The translations under genes were made by a program, and so were the position numbers. Below, one piece after another: positions 1-8,800 of a stretch of 64,000 bases of DNA. The DNA comes from JABFWF01 sp035539135 (lineage in GTDB: Bacteria > Pseudomonadota > Gammaproteobacteria > Xanthomonadales > Xanthomonadaceae): assembly GCA_035539135.1 (NCBI GenBank), contig DATLJD010000008.1, positions 124,001 through 188,000 of the forward strand, in the 5' to 3' direction. Within the stretch, counting starts at the first letter, position 1. Every line of letters starts with the position of its first letter. The notes under the pieces are model-generated. The model did not search any database. It saw only the letters and a program-made list of their open reading frames with translations, and was not told where the DNA came from.

Positions 1-237
1 GACTGCGTCCGCAGCGGCAGCGGCCGCTGCCACTACACCGTGCTGCCGCCCGGCTGCATCGACGCGATGCCGGCGGCGATGCCCGACTGCCTGCGCCACC
101 CGCTGCGCCGGTTCGCGGTCGCGCGCGGCCACAGCGAACAGGTCGCCGGGCTGACCCGGTTCCAGCTGTGCGTGAGCGCGAGCGCCGCCCATCCCGGCGG
201 CGACTGCGACGCGCGGCGGCCGGTGGCCCGGCGCTAG
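1..237 (+). CDS. C-terminal end of an unidentified Cys-rich protein (partial)
   Basis: An open frame enters from the left edge and ends at TAG 235-237, giving 78 residues. Six cysteines in that short stretch (DC, RCHY, PGCID, PDCL, QLCV, GDCD) suggest a disulphide-bonded secreted or periplasmic domain. No domain is recognised and the true start lies outside the window. It converges with the next small gene, with one base between the stop codons. That it is coding rests on codon bias and uninterrupted reading only. Confidence 0.45.
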   Translation, partial: DCVRSGSGRCHYTVLPPGCIDAMPAAMPDCLRHPLRRFAVARGHSEQVAGLTRFQLCVSASAAHPGGDCDARRPVARR

Positions 238-238
238 C

Positions 239-415
239 TCAGCGGGCGCCTTCGCCCAGCAGGTCGCCCGGCCCCGGCAGCGCCTCCTCGTCCGCCGGGC
301 CCAGTCGCGACAGCACCTCGTGCTCCAGCGCGGCGCCGGCCTCGCCCCAGGGCGTCTGGAGCAGGCGCAGCACCTCGCGCTCGTGATCGGACAGGGACGG
401 CAAGGACGGCAACAT
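239..415 (-). CDS. Small hypothetical protein, 58 aa
   Basis: ATG at 415 to TGA at 239 gives 58 residues beginning MLPSLPSLSDHEREVLRLL. It has an amphipathic helical N-terminal half rich in Leu and Glu and an acidic Pro/Gly-rich tail. The segment SDHEREVLRLLQTPWGEAG is compositionally protein-like, whereas the extension of the same frame upstream of 415 is Arg/Ser/Pro-rich low-complexity sequence, so I place the start here. No family is recognised and no strong ribosome-binding site is seen. It may be a lineage-specific soluble protein. Confidence 0.4.
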   Translation of the reverse strand: MLPSLPSLSDHEREVLRLLQTPWGEAGAALEHEVLSRLGPADEEALPGPGDLLGEGAR

Positions 416-678
416 CGGCGGTTCTCGGCGGCGGCGCGCAGCGACGCTACACCCGCGCCCTGTGGACAGGAAACGCGAGAACCTGTGGATAACGCGGCAG
501 CCGACGAGCGGCAGCGGGCGTCGTCGCCGCGCGCTCCGACGGCGACGTCCACCGCATTTCGCACGGCGACGACCCCGCGGCCGGCAAGGTGGGCGCCCGG
601 AGCTGTCCCGCGCCAGCGTGCGCCTGCCGGCGTCTCCCGCAGCTCCCGCCGCAGCGCCCCGCCGCGCGAGGAGACCCC

Positions 679-3219
679 ATGAACGCACCCCCCGCTTCGT
701 CCGCGCGCGCGCATCCCTGGCGCGCCCTGTTGGGCCTCGTGATCGTCCTGCTCGGCCTGGCCCTGGCGATCGGCGGCGCGATGCTGGTCGCCGCCGGCGG
801 CTCCTGGTACTACCTGCCGGCGGGCATCGCGCTGACCGTGTCGGGCGTGCTGCTGATGCGCGGGCGGATGGCCGGCGCGTGGTGGTACTGGGCGGTGCTG
901 GTCGCGACCGCGCTGTGGTCGGCATGGGAAAGCGGGCTGGATTACTGGCGCTGGGTGCCGCGGCTCGGCCTGTTCGTACTGCTGGGCATCCTCGTCGCGC
1001 TGGTGCAGCCGCGCCTGGCGGACGGCCCGTCGCGCGGGCGCTCATGGGCGCTGGCGGCGGTGCTCGGCGTAGTGTTCCTGGCCGCGTTCGCGCTCGCCTT
1101 CGCGCCGTACGGCGTGACCGGGCCGAGCGGTCCGCTGCCGCAGGCGCGCGCGGCGGCGGGCGCGTCGTCGCTGACGCCGCAGGCCGACGCGGACTGGGTC
1201 GCCTACGGCCGCGGCTACGATGCGCTGCGCTATTCGCCGCTCGCGCAGATCGACCGCGGCAACGTGCGCACGCTGGAACGCGCCTGGACCTATCGCACGG
1301 GCGACCTGCCGGAACATCGCTGGGGCGCGGAAACGACGCCGCTGAAAGTCGGCGACGCACTCTACCTGTGCAGCGCGCGCAACATCCTGATCGCGCTCGA
1401 CGCACGCACCGGCCGCGAACGCTGGCGTTACGACCCAAAGGTGCCCGACGCCAACATCCCGTACACGGCCGCCTGCCGCGGCGTGAGCTACTACGCGCTG
1501 CCCGCCGCGCCCGCGCAGCCCGCCGCGACGGCGGCGACTGCCGGGAACGCATCGAATGCAGCAGTGACAACCGCGCCGCCCGCGCCCGGCAGCGCGCAGA
1601 CCGCGGGCACGCCGGCGGGCGCGAACGCCGACTGCCGCGCGCGCATCATCGAAGGCACGCTCGACGGCCGCCTGGTCGCGGTGGACGCGGCCAGCGGCCG
1701 GCCGTGCGCCGGCTTCGGGCGCGGCGGCCAGGTCGACATCACCGTCGGCATGGGCGAAGTCTCGCCGGCCATGGTGTCGATCACCTCGGCGCCGACCATC
1801 GTGCGCGGCGTCGTCGTCACCGGCCACCAGGTGCTCGACGGCCAGCGCCGCTGGGCGCCGTCCGGCGTGATCCAAGGCTACGACGCGGTCACCGGCGAAC
1901 TGCGCTGGGCGTGGGACATGAAGCATCCGGACTGGAGCGGCCGCCCGCCGCAGGGACAGGCCTGGGCACGCGGCACGCCCAACATGTGGACCACCGCCAG
2001 CGGCGACGAAGCGCTCGGCCTGGTGTACCTGCCGATGGGCAACTCCGCGGTGGATTACTGGAGCACGCTGCGCTCGCCGGAGGAAAACCGCTACGCGACC
2101 TCGCTGGTCGCGCTGGACGTGACCACCGGCAAGCCGCGCTGGCACTTCCAGACCGTGCACATGGACGTCTGGGACTACGACCTCGGCGCGCAGGCGTCGC
2201 TGGTGGATTTCCCCACGCGCGACGGCGTCATGCCCGCGCTGGTCCTGCCCAGCAAGCAGGGCGACATGTACGTGCTCGACCGCCGCACCGGCGCGCCGCT
2301 GGTCGCGGTGGAGGAGCGGCCGGCGCCGGCCGGGGGCGTCGAGCCCGCGCAGCGCGCGAAGACACAGCCGCATTCGACCTACCACACGCTGCGCAAGCGC
2401 GACCTGACCGAGCGCGACATGTGGGGCATCACGCCCATCGACCAGCTCGTCTGCCGCATCCAGTTCCGCCGCGCGCACTACCAGGGCTTCTACACGCCGC
2501 CGGTCGCGCATCCCGCGCACTCGGTGGAATATCCCGGCTACAACGGCGGCACCGACTGGGGCGGCATCGCGGTGGATCCGCGGCGCGGGATCATCATCGC
2601 CAATTACAACGACATGCCGAACTACGTGCAGCTCGTGCCGCGCGCGCTGGCCGACAAGCTCGGCTGGGCGCCACGCGACCAGGTGCGCGGCGAACCCGGC
2701 GGCGCCGAAGGGGCGGGCGACCCGCAGGCGCAGACGCCGTACGCGGTGGACGTCAACGCCGGCTGGCGGCTCGACTTCACCGGCCTGCTGTGCAAGCAGC
2801 CGCCCTACGGCGGCATCCGCGCGATCGAACTGGCGACCGGGCGCACGCTGTGGGACCGCCCGTTCGGCGAGGCGCGCAACAACGGGCCGTTCGGGATCAG
2901 CTCCGGGTTGCCGATCGAGATCGGCACGCCCAACAACGGCGGCGCCGCGCTCACCGCGGGCGGCCTGGTCTTCATCGCTGCCGCCACCGACAATTTGATC
3001 CGCGCGATCGACATCGACACCGGCGAAACCCTGTGGCGCGACGTGCTGCCCGCCGGCGGGCAGGCGACACCGATGGTGTACGCGATCGCCGGCCGCGAGT
3101 ACCTCGTGATCATGGCCGGCGGCCACCACTTCATGGAGACGCCGGAGGGCGATTACGTGATCGCGTACGCGTTGCCGGAGAACGCTCACGCCGTTGCGGG
3201 AGGCGCGCCCAAGCGATAG
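679..3219 (+). CDS. gcd: Membrane-bound PQQ-dependent dehydrogenase (glucose/quinate/shikimate family)
   Basis: 846 residues; ATG 679 follows a GAGGAGA ribosome-binding site. The first ~150 residues form about five membrane helices, the rest a periplasmic eight-bladed PQQ propeller. Landmarks match membrane glucose dehydrogenase: VHMDVWDYDL (Asp496, the likely base, E. coli Asp466) and PSKQGDMYVLDRRTG (Lys526, E. coli Lys493, PQQ contact). Such enzymes oxidise D-glucose or quinate in the periplasm and pass electrons to ubiquinone. An Ala/Pro/Thr-rich insert of about 40 residues (roughly 277-316) has no counterpart in E. coli Gcd (796 aa). Substrate cannot be fixed by sequence alone; quinate dehydrogenase is the main alternative. 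No pqq biosynthesis genes are in view. Confidence 0.88.
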   Translation: MNAPPASSARAHPWRALLGLVIVLLGLALAIGGAMLVAAGGSWYYLPAGIALTVSGVLLMRGRMAGAWWYWAVLVATALWSAWESGLDYWRWVPRLGLFVLLGILVALVQPRLADGPSRGRSWALAAVLGVVFLAAFALAFAPYGVTGPSGPLPQARAAAGASSLTPQADADWVAYGRGYDALRYSPLAQIDRGNVRTLERAWTYRTGDLPEHRWGAETTPLKVGDALYLCSARNILIALDARTGRERWRYDPKVPDANIPYTAACRGVSYYALPAAPAQPAATAATAGNASNAAVTTAPPAPGSAQTAGTPAGANADCRARIIEGTLDGRLVAVDAASGRPCAGFGRGGQVDITVGMGEVSPAMVSITSAPTIVRGVVVTGHQVLDGQRRWAPSGVIQGYDAVTGELRWAWDMKHPDWSGRPPQGQAWARGTPNMWTTASGDEALGLVYLPMGNSAVDYWSTLRSPEENRYATSLVALDVTTGKPRWHFQTVHMDVWDYDLGAQASLVDFPTRDGVMPALVLPSKQGDMYVLDRRTGAPLVAVEERPAPAGGVEPAQRAKTQPHSTYHTLRKRDLTERDMWGITPIDQLVCRIQFRRAHYQGFYTPPVAHPAHSVEYPGYNGGTDWGGIAVDPRRGIIIANYNDMPNYVQLVPRALADKLGWAPRDQVRGEPGGAEGAGDPQAQTPYAVDVNAGWRLDFTGLLCKQPPYGGIRAIELATGRTLWDRPFGEARNNGPFGISSGLPIEIGTPNNGGAALTAGGLVFIAAATDNLIRAIDIDTGETLWRDVLPAGGQATPMVYAIAGREYLVIMAGGHHFMETPEGDYVIAYALPENAHAVAGGAPKR

Positions 3220-3296
3220 CCGCTCGGTGTGCGGGCCGTTTCCGCTTTGATCGCGGCGGGCGCATCGGAAGTCGCCCAGCGCCTTGGCGCCGGCAG

Positions 3297-3327
3297 AAAA
3301 AGGGCCGCCCGGATGCCGGGCGGCCCT
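3297..3327 (-). terminator. Rho-independent terminator of the Hsp20 gene
   Basis: Perfect 12-bp stem (3301-3312 with 3316-3327, arm AGGGCCGCCCGG, 3-nt loop). On the minus strand it is followed directly by a run of five T (complement of 3297-3301). It lies 17 nt beyond the hsp20 stop codon. Confidence 0.85.
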
Positions 3328-3343
3328 CGGGTCTTGCGGCGGA

Positions 3344-3817
3344 TCAGGCGTTGAAGACCGAGCCGACCTGGATGCGGCGCGGCTGCGCCTCGGCGCGCTT
3401 GGGGATGACCACTTCCAGCACGCCGTTGCGGCCGGAGGCGGTGATGCCGTCCGGGTCCGCGCTGTCGGGCAGCGCGAAGCGGCGGTGGAATTGGCCGTGC
3501 ATGCGCTCGATGCGCGCGTAGCGGCCGTCCTCGAAGCGCTCCACGCGGCGCTCGCCCTTGATCGTCAGCAGGCCGCGGTCCATCTGCACCTCGATGTCCT
3601 GCGGATCCACGCCGGGGATGTCGGCGCGCAGCACGAAGCGGTCGGGTTCCTCGCGGATGTCCACCGGCGGCGCCCACTGGCTGGTCACCACCGAGGAGTC
3701 GTCGCGGTTGCGATGGTCGAACAGGCTGCCCTCGAACAGGCGGTCGAAGAGCTGGCGCACCGGGTCCTGGGCCACCTGCTGACCGGTCCATTGCGGAGTC
3801 GTCACCATCATGTTCAT
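3344..3817 (-). CDS. Small heat-shock protein, Hsp20/alpha-crystallin family
   Basis: 157 residues. An alpha-crystallin domain spans about residues 45-145, opening at PVDIREEPDRFVLRADIPGV and closing with the conserved G-V-L-E-V-V-I-P-K. The C-terminal tail carries an RRIQV segment resembling the I-X-I/V anchoring motif. It acts as an ATP-independent holdase for unfolding proteins in the cytoplasm. Start chosen at ATG 3817 because GGAGG (complement of 3829-3833) lies 11 nt upstream; ATG 3835 would add MEVKHA. It is a single transcription unit with its own terminator. A heat-shock promoter was not identified. Confidence 0.9.
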   Translation of the reverse strand: MNMMVTTPQWTGQQVAQDPVRQLFDRLFEGSLFDHRNRDDSSVVTSQWAPPVDIREEPDRFVLRADIPGVDPQDIEVQMDRGLLTIKGERRVERFEDGRYARIERMHGQFHRRFALPDSADPDGITASGRNGVLEVVIPKRAEAQPRRIQVGSVFNA

Positions 3818-3950
3818 CGCGTGCTTTACCTCCATTGCGTGTTCGCGGAGGGTGCTGCCCTCCGGCGCCGCAGGTAGGTCCGCGGCCGCGCGCTTCAAGG
3901 GCGCGTGATCCCCGCGCGTTCGCCGTTGCTTCAGCGAGGTGGACGCGGCG

Positions 3951-4847
3951 TCAAGCGGCACCGATGCGCGCGGCGGCGCGCTGTCCGCGCATCGCCACCA
4001 CCGCGAGCGCGGCCGCGACCAGCGCGATCCCCGCCCATTCCGCCGCCGACGGCGCCTCGCCGAGCACCGCCCACGCGAACAGCACGCCGAGCACCGGGAT
4101 GACCAGGCTGGACAGGCCGGCGACCGACGTCGGCAGCTGCTCCACCACCCATGCCCAGATCAGCCAGGCCAGCCCCGAGGCGAGCACCGCGTTGTAGGCG
4201 AGCGCGCCGACGAAAGGCGCGTTCCAGGTGATCGGCTTCTCGTCCACCGCCAGCGCCAGCACGACCAGGCCGATCGAGCCGGCCAGCATCTGCCACGCGG
4301 TCAGCGACAGCACGCTCGCCTCGCCGCGCAGGAACAGGCGCTTGCTCAGCACCGTGCCGATCGCCCAGCACAAGCCGGCGCCGGTGGCGAGCAGCACGCT
4401 GTCGGGCGCGCCGAGCCCGCGCCACGGCTCCAGCACCAGCAGCAGGCCGGCGAAGGCCAGCGCGACGCTCACGCATTGCGCGCGCGTCGGCCGCTCGCGC
4501 AGCACCAGCCAGGCCACGCCGACCACCCAGAACGGCATCGTGTACACCAGCAGCGCGGTGTGTCCCGCGCCGCCGCGCACCAGCGCCCACTGCGCCAGCG
4601 CCTGGAAGCACAGCGTCTGCGCCAGCCCGATCAGCAGCACCGGCGCCAGCGGCGGCGGCCGCAGCGACACCCGCCGCCACGCCAGCAACGCGAACAGCAC
4701 CAGCGTGCCCAGCGCGCCGCGCCACGCCGCGAATGCGAACGGGCCGCTCCAGTGCAGCACCTGCTTCATCACCACCCAGTTGTAGCTCCACACCAGGCTG
4801 AGCAGGCCGAGCAGGATCAGCGCCTTGCGGCGGGAGGCCTCGGTCAT
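3951..4847 (-). CDS. EamA/DMT-family transporter
   Basis: 298 residues with ten hydrophobic helices arranged as two EamA repeats (about 10-140 and 150-290), the drug/metabolite transporter architecture. Segments such as SLVWSYNWVVMKQ in helix 1 and VYTMPFWVV are typical. It probably exports small metabolites or amino acids through the inner membrane; the substrate cannot be read from sequence. The start MTEASRRKALIL at 4847 is chosen because the frame upstream is Arg/Pro-rich and non-hydrophobic. It is co-directional with the two membrane-protein genes upstream, with an 85-nt gap. Confidence 0.85.
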   Translation of the reverse strand: MTEASRRKALILLGLLSLVWSYNWVVMKQVLHWSGPFAFAAWRGALGTLVLFALLAWRRVSLRPPPLAPVLLIGLAQTLCFQALAQWALVRGGAGHTALLVYTMPFWVVGVAWLVLRERPTRAQCVSVALAFAGLLLVLEPWRGLGAPDSVLLATGAGLCWAIGTVLSKRLFLRGEASVLSLTAWQMLAGSIGLVVLALAVDEKPITWNAPFVGALAYNAVLASGLAWLIWAWVVEQLPTSVAGLSSLVIPVLGVLFAWAVLGEAPSAAEWAGIALVAAALAVVAMRGQRAAARIGAA

Positions 4848-4932
4848 CGGAGCGCGGTTGGACGCGCCGGCCGGCGCGGGACGCGCAGGATACGGCCCGG
4901 CGGGTGACGCATGGTGACGCGGCCGCGCGTCG

Positions 4933-5655
4933 CTAGGCCGATGCCGCCGCGCGCCACTTCGCCACATCCACGCCCTTGACCAGCAGCCACGCCGCGAAGG
5001 CGAGCTCGGCGAGGAAGGGCGGCAGCAGGATCAGCGGGAACAGGCGCGCCGCCAGCGGCGGCGACAGGATCAGCGCGAAGCTGTTGACGATGTAGCACGC
5101 GCCCGCGACCTGCATGCCGACGCCGAGCAGCCGCGGCAGGAAGCCCGAGCGGCGGATCAGGTGACCCTCGGCGAGGCAGGTGACGCCGAAAAAGATCAGG
5201 CCGATCGCGAACCCGTGGCCGTGCAGGCGCAATGCGACCAGCGCCAGCGCCTCCGCCTGCCCCGCCGCCAGTGCCGCGAGGTAGCCCTTGTCGGCGAGCA
5301 GGAACAGCGGCGCCAGCAGGAACAGCTTGCTCGCCGCCAGCACCGCGGTCTGCACGATGTTGGCGGTCAGCGCCACCAGCGCCAGCGGCCGGTTGACGAT
5401 GCGCAGCACCAGGTACAGCACGACGAACACGAGCACGTCGCACAGGTGCATCAGCAGGTCGGTGGCGACGCCGAGCCGCCACAGTCCGGCCTCGGCCCGC
5501 AGGTGGTGCGCGGTGGCCGCGGCGTCGTTCCAGTCCACCAGTGCTTCGCGCACGCCCATCTCGCCGAACAGGCCGCACGCGATGATCACCAGGTAGGCCA
5601 GTCCGGCCGCGCGCACCCACGCCTGCACGGACGGTTCGATGCCGGACGGGCGCAT
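4933..5655 (-). CDS. DUF4386-type integral membrane protein
   Basis: 240 residues with six or seven membrane helices. The layout resembles the DUF4386 family: helix 1 at about 15-35 (AGLAYLVIIACGLFGEM), a periplasmic stretch beginning VREALVDWNDAAATAHHL, then closely spaced helices including LIFFGVTCLAEGHLI, a conserved patch in this family as I recall it. Function is unknown. It sits between two other minus-strand membrane-protein genes, 33 nt downstream of the next one, so a shared transcript is possible. Confidence 0.75.
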   Translation of the reverse strand: MRPSGIEPSVQAWVRAAGLAYLVIIACGLFGEMGVREALVDWNDAAATAHHLRAEAGLWRLGVATDLLMHLCDVLVFVVLYLVLRIVNRPLALVALTANIVQTAVLAASKLFLLAPLFLLADKGYLAALAAGQAEALALVALRLHGHGFAIGLIFFGVTCLAEGHLIRRSGFLPRLLGVGMQVAGACYIVNSFALILSPPLAARLFPLILLPPFLAELAFAAWLLVKGVDVAKWRAAASA

Positions 5656-5688
5656 GGGAAGGGCTCCGGTGGAGTGCTTGCGCCGATC

Positions 5689-6279
5689 CTAATCGCGGCC
5701 GCGCCGCGCGTCGCCATGCCGATCGACACCCCGGCCAACGGCATCGTGCCCGGCCGCCCGGCGATGCAGCCGCGCCCGCAGGCCCCAGGCGGTGGCGAGG
5801 CCGTAGCCGATCAGCAGGCCGGCGACGCCGGTCCACAGGCCGGCGTCGAGCGCGGCCGGCGTCGCCACGCCTGCCTGCGCGACGCTGCGCCACGCGCGCC
5901 ACAGCCCGGCCAGCACGCGCAACGCGACCAGCGTGGTCAGCGCCAGCACCAGCCAGCGGTTGGGCGTGACCCACAGGCCGCGCGGGTCGCGCTCCACCCG
6001 CATCAGCCACAGGCCGACGATGCCGACCAGCACGCCCACCAACAGCCCGACCGCCCCGTCCGCCAGCGCGTCCGGCCACCAGCGCGCGGCGATCCACGCC
6101 GACAAGAGGAACACCGGCACCGAGACCGCCAGCAGCCAGCCGTTGAGCCGTACTGCCCACGGCTGCACCCGCCGCCGTGCGCGGCCGCCGCGCCAGCGCA
6201 GCCACAGGGTCAGCGGCAGCAGTACCAGCCACAGCGCGAAGAGCAGCAGGGGCAGCAGCAGGAGCAAGAGCAGCGGCAT
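5689..6279 (-). CDS. Hypothetical integral membrane protein
   Basis: 196 residues. The N-terminus is almost pure Leu (MPLLLLLLLPLLLFALWLVLL), followed by an Arg-rich loop and four more helices (about 45-65, 75-92, 108-125, 145-165); the tail is charged and Arg/His-rich. It resembles DUF1453-like xanthomonad membrane proteins, but that is weak. It is divergent from the MscS gene at 6367. No catalytic motif is visible. Confidence 0.6.
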   Translation of the reverse strand: MPLLLLLLLPLLLFALWLVLLPLTLWLRWRGGRARRRVQPWAVRLNGWLLAVSVPVFLLSAWIAARWWPDALADGAVGLLVGVLVGIVGLWLMRVERDPRGLWVTPNRWLVLALTTLVALRVLAGLWRAWRSVAQAGVATPAALDAGLWTGVAGLLIGYGLATAWGLRARLHRRAAGHDAVGRGVDRHGDARRGRD

Positions 6280-6366
6280 GCGGCCGATGATGGCGGCGGC
6301 CGGCGTCCCGCGCCATCACGCGGCGGCGACCTCGCGTGGACATCGCCTGCGCGAGCATGTCGCGCG

Positions 6367-7593
6367 ATGTCGCTGACGCTTCCCGACGGATCGGCGCTGC
6401 TGGCGATCGCGCTGCCGCTGCTGCTGGCGCTCGCCCTCGGCTGGCTGGTGCACCGCGCGCTGCGGCTGCTGGCGCGGCGCTACCGCCAGCGCGCCGCATT
6501 GCAGCTGCGCGCGCGGATCGTGATGGTGGTGGCGCCGCCGGCGTCGTTCGCGATCCCGCTGCTGTGCCTGCTGCTCGCGCTGCGTGCGACGCCGCTGCCG
6601 GCGGAGCTGGCGGCGGTCGCGCGCCACCTGATCGGCATCGGCCTGCTGCTGTGCGGGGTGTGGATGGCGGTGCGCGCGGTGCGCGCGGTCGAGGCGCGGG
6701 TGGTGCGCGAGCATCCGATCGACGCCGCCGACAACCTGCGCGCGCGCCGCGTGCTGACCCAGACCCGGGTGATCAGCGGCGTCGTGCAGGGCGCGATCGT
6801 GCTGGTCGGCCTCGCGCTGGCCCTGATGACCTTCCCCGCGATCCGCCAGCTCGGCACGACGCTGCTGGCCTCGGCCGGCATCATCGGCCTGGTCGCCGGC
6901 ATCGCCGCCAAGCCGGTGTTCGGCAACCTGATCGCGGGGCTGCAGATCGCGCTGGCGCAGCCGATCCGGCTGGACGACGTGGTGATCGTCAATGGCGAAT
7001 GGGGCCGGATCGAGGAGATCAACAGCACCAATGTCGTGGTGCGGATCTGGGACGAACGCCGGCTGGTGGTGCCGCTGCAGTGGTTCATCGAGAACCCGTT
7101 CGAGAACTGGACCCGCACCACCTCGCAGCTGCTCGGCACCGCCTTCCTGTGGCTGGACTACCGCACGCCGATGCATGACGTGCGCGAGGCGCTGCAGCGC
7201 ATCTGCGAAAGCGACCCGCGCTGGGACGGCCGGGTGTGCATCGCCCAGGTCACCGACACCAGCGAGCGTTCATTGCAGGTGCGGCTGCTGGTCAGCGCCG
7301 GCAACTCCGGCGACCTGTTCGACCTGCGCTGCGCGGTGCGCGAGCGGATGATCGAATACCTGCAACACGCGCATCCTGAAGCGCTGCCGCGCCTGCGCAT
7401 GGACCTGCACCGCGAAGGCGAGGACGCGCCCGGCGATACGTCCCGCCACCGCGCATTGAACGCGCTGAAGACGCCACCCCCCGACGCGCACGCGCAGACC
7501 CATTCCCCCGGCGCCGAGGACGTCACCGCCGCCGACGAGGAAGCGCTGCGCGCGCAGCACGCGCCGTCGCCCGACCCGAACGACCCGCCCTGA
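6367..7593 (+). CDS. Mechanosensitive ion channel, MscS family
   Basis: 408 residues. Three or four N-terminal membrane helices (about 8-30, 55-80, 88-110, 135-160) are followed by the MscS pore helix and beta domain: GIIGLVAGIAAKPVFGNLIA, then IRLDDVVIVNGEWGRIEEI and the mixed alpha/beta cytoplasmic vestibule to about residue 345. The last ~60 residues are charged, Pro-rich and probably disordered. Such channels open under membrane tension to release solutes during hypo-osmotic shock. ATG 6367 lacks a clear ribosome-binding site, but the hydrophobic N-terminus begins immediately after it. It converges on the Lrp gene. Confidence 0.9.
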   Translation: MSLTLPDGSALLAIALPLLLALALGWLVHRALRLLARRYRQRAALQLRARIVMVVAPPASFAIPLLCLLLALRATPLPAELAAVARHLIGIGLLLCGVWMAVRAVRAVEARVVREHPIDAADNLRARRVLTQTRVISGVVQGAIVLVGLALALMTFPAIRQLGTTLLASAGIIGLVAGIAAKPVFGNLIAGLQIALAQPIRLDDVVIVNGEWGRIEEINSTNVVVRIWDERRLVVPLQWFIENPFENWTRTTSQLLGTAFLWLDYRTPMHDVREALQRICESDPRWDGRVCIAQVTDTSERSLQVRLLVSAGNSGDLFDLRCAVRERMIEYLQHAHPEALPRLRMDLHREGEDAPGDTSRHRALNALKTPPPDAHAQTHSPGAEDVTAADEEALRAQHAPSPDPNDPP

Positions 7594-7599
7594 ATCTGC

Positions 7600-8034
7600 T
7601 CAGCGCCGGTCCAGCGTCACCCGCAGCACCGGCACCGTGGTCACGTCGTCCACGCCCTTGAAGCCGGCGATGCGCTCGCGCAGGTCGGCGAGCATGGACG
7701 GCGTGTCCACCTGCACCAGCACCATCAGGTCGGTTTCGCCGGCCACGCTGTGGCACAGGCGCACCGCCGGCAATCCGGCCAGCAGCGGCATCACGTCGTC
7801 GCAGCTGAAGCCGTCGGCGTAGCGCAGCAGCAACCAGGCCTGCAGCGGATCGCCGCCGCTGCCCAGGCGCACGGTGTACTGCGCGATCACGCCGGCCTGC
7901 TCGAGCCGCTGCAGCCGCTCCTGCACGGTCGTGCGCGACAGCCCGACCGTTTTGGCGAGGGCGACGGTGGACAGGCGCGCGTTGTCCTGCAGCAGCGCGA
8001 TCAGCTGGCGGTCGGTGGCGTCGAGGGCTTTCAT
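7600..8034 (-). CDS. Lrp/AsnC-family transcriptional regulator
   Basis: 144 residues. N-terminal winged helix-turn-helix (about 5-60: LDATDRQLIALLQDNAR, LAKTVGLSRTTVQERLQRLE) plus a C-terminal RAM/ligand-binding ferredoxin-like domain containing HSVAGETDLMVLVQV. Lrp proteins bind amino acids and assemble as octamers to activate or repress nearby genes. It is divergent from the cysteine hydrolase at 8104 with a 69-bp shared upstream region, so that gene is the likeliest local target (inference from layout). Confidence 0.9.
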   Translation of the reverse strand: MKALDATDRQLIALLQDNARLSTVALAKTVGLSRTTVQERLQRLEQAGVIAQYTVRLGSGGDPLQAWLLLRYADGFSCDDVMPLLAGLPAVRLCHSVAGETDLMVLVQVDTPSMLADLRERIAGFKGVDDVTTVPVLRVTLDRR

Positions 8035-8103
8035 GGCGGGCGGCGATGTGACGGCGCGACCGGCATTGTGCCGGGTTGAGACCGGCGCGGGCGCAGGAGG
8101 ATC

Positions 8104-8697
8104 GTGGCGCCCTCTTCCACGACACCCGCAAATGCCGCCATGTCCCTTGCCTTCGCTGCCCGCACCGCCCTGATCCCGATCGACGTCCAGCAGGCCTTCG
8201 ACCTGCCGGCCAGCAGCAACCCCGCGATGGAAGCCAACGGCCTGCGCCTGCTCGCCGGCTGGCGCGCCGCCGGCCTGCCGCTGCTGCACGTGCGCCACGA
8301 TTCGGTGAAGCCCGGTTCGCCGTTCACGCCCGGCACGCCCGGCAACGCCCTGCGCCGCGGCTTCCAGCCGCAGGGCGACGAACCGCTCGTGACCAAGTCG
8401 GTCAACGCCGCCTTCATCGGCACCGACCTCGACCTGCGCCTGCGCCGGCTGGGCGTGGACCAGGTGGTGCTGTTCGGCATGACCACCGACATGTGCGTGT
8501 CCACCAGCGCGCGGGTGGCGGCCAACCTCGGCTATCGCACGATCGTGGTCGGCGACGCCTGCGCCTGCTTCGACCTCGAGGGGCCGGACGGCCGCCGCGT
8601 CGGCGCCGCCGAACTGCAGCGCGCCCACCTCGCCACCCTGCACGCGGAATTCGCCACGGTGGTGGACACCGACGCGGTGCTGGCGGCGCTCGGCTGA
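8104..8697 (+). CDS. Isochorismatase-like cysteine hydrolase
   Basis: 197 residues from GTG 8104, which has AGGAGG 3 nt upstream (8095-8100); ATG 8140 (MSLAFAARTAL) is the alternative start and would remove 12 residues. The catalytic triad of the cysteine-hydrolase fold is present: Asp27 (IPIDVQQAF), Lys98 (VTKSVNAAF) and Cys131 (TTDMCVSTSAR). Members hydrolyse isochorismate, nicotinamide, N-carbamoyl amides or similar; the substrate is unknown here. The Lrp-type regulator divergently placed upstream hints at amino-acid-related control. Confidence 0.85.
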   Translation: MAPSSTTPANAAMSLAFAARTALIPIDVQQAFDLPASSNPAMEANGLRLLAGWRAAGLPLLHVRHDSVKPGSPFTPGTPGNALRRGFQPQGDEPLVTKSVNAAFIGTDLDLRLRRLGVDQVVLFGMTTDMCVSTSARVAANLGYRTIVVGDACACFDLEGPDGRRVGAAELQRAHLATLHAEFATVVDTDAVLAALG

Positions 8698-8800
8698 AGG
8701 CGCGCCGCCCGCCCGGTAAAGGTTTCGAAGGCCGGGACGCACCGCGGCGCGCGTTGTCTGCTACGAGTCCCGCGCGCGCCCGGGACGCCCGGGAACCGCC

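Noticed and set aside
461..492. DnaA-box-like TGTGGATAA at 484-492 with TGTGGACAG at 461-469 upstream of the PQQ dehydrogenase gene
   Set aside because: A single perfect 9-mer is expected by chance about once per 130 kb per strand pair, and no dnaA, dnaN, AT-rich unwinding region or further boxes are near.
1042..3189. Long antisense frame of 715 codons opposite the PQQ dehydrogenase
   Set aside because: Typical shadow in very GC-rich DNA: His/Arg/Val-rich with no domain, and the opposite strand encodes a clear enzyme. Similar long shadows oppose aceE, prc, rsgA and others.
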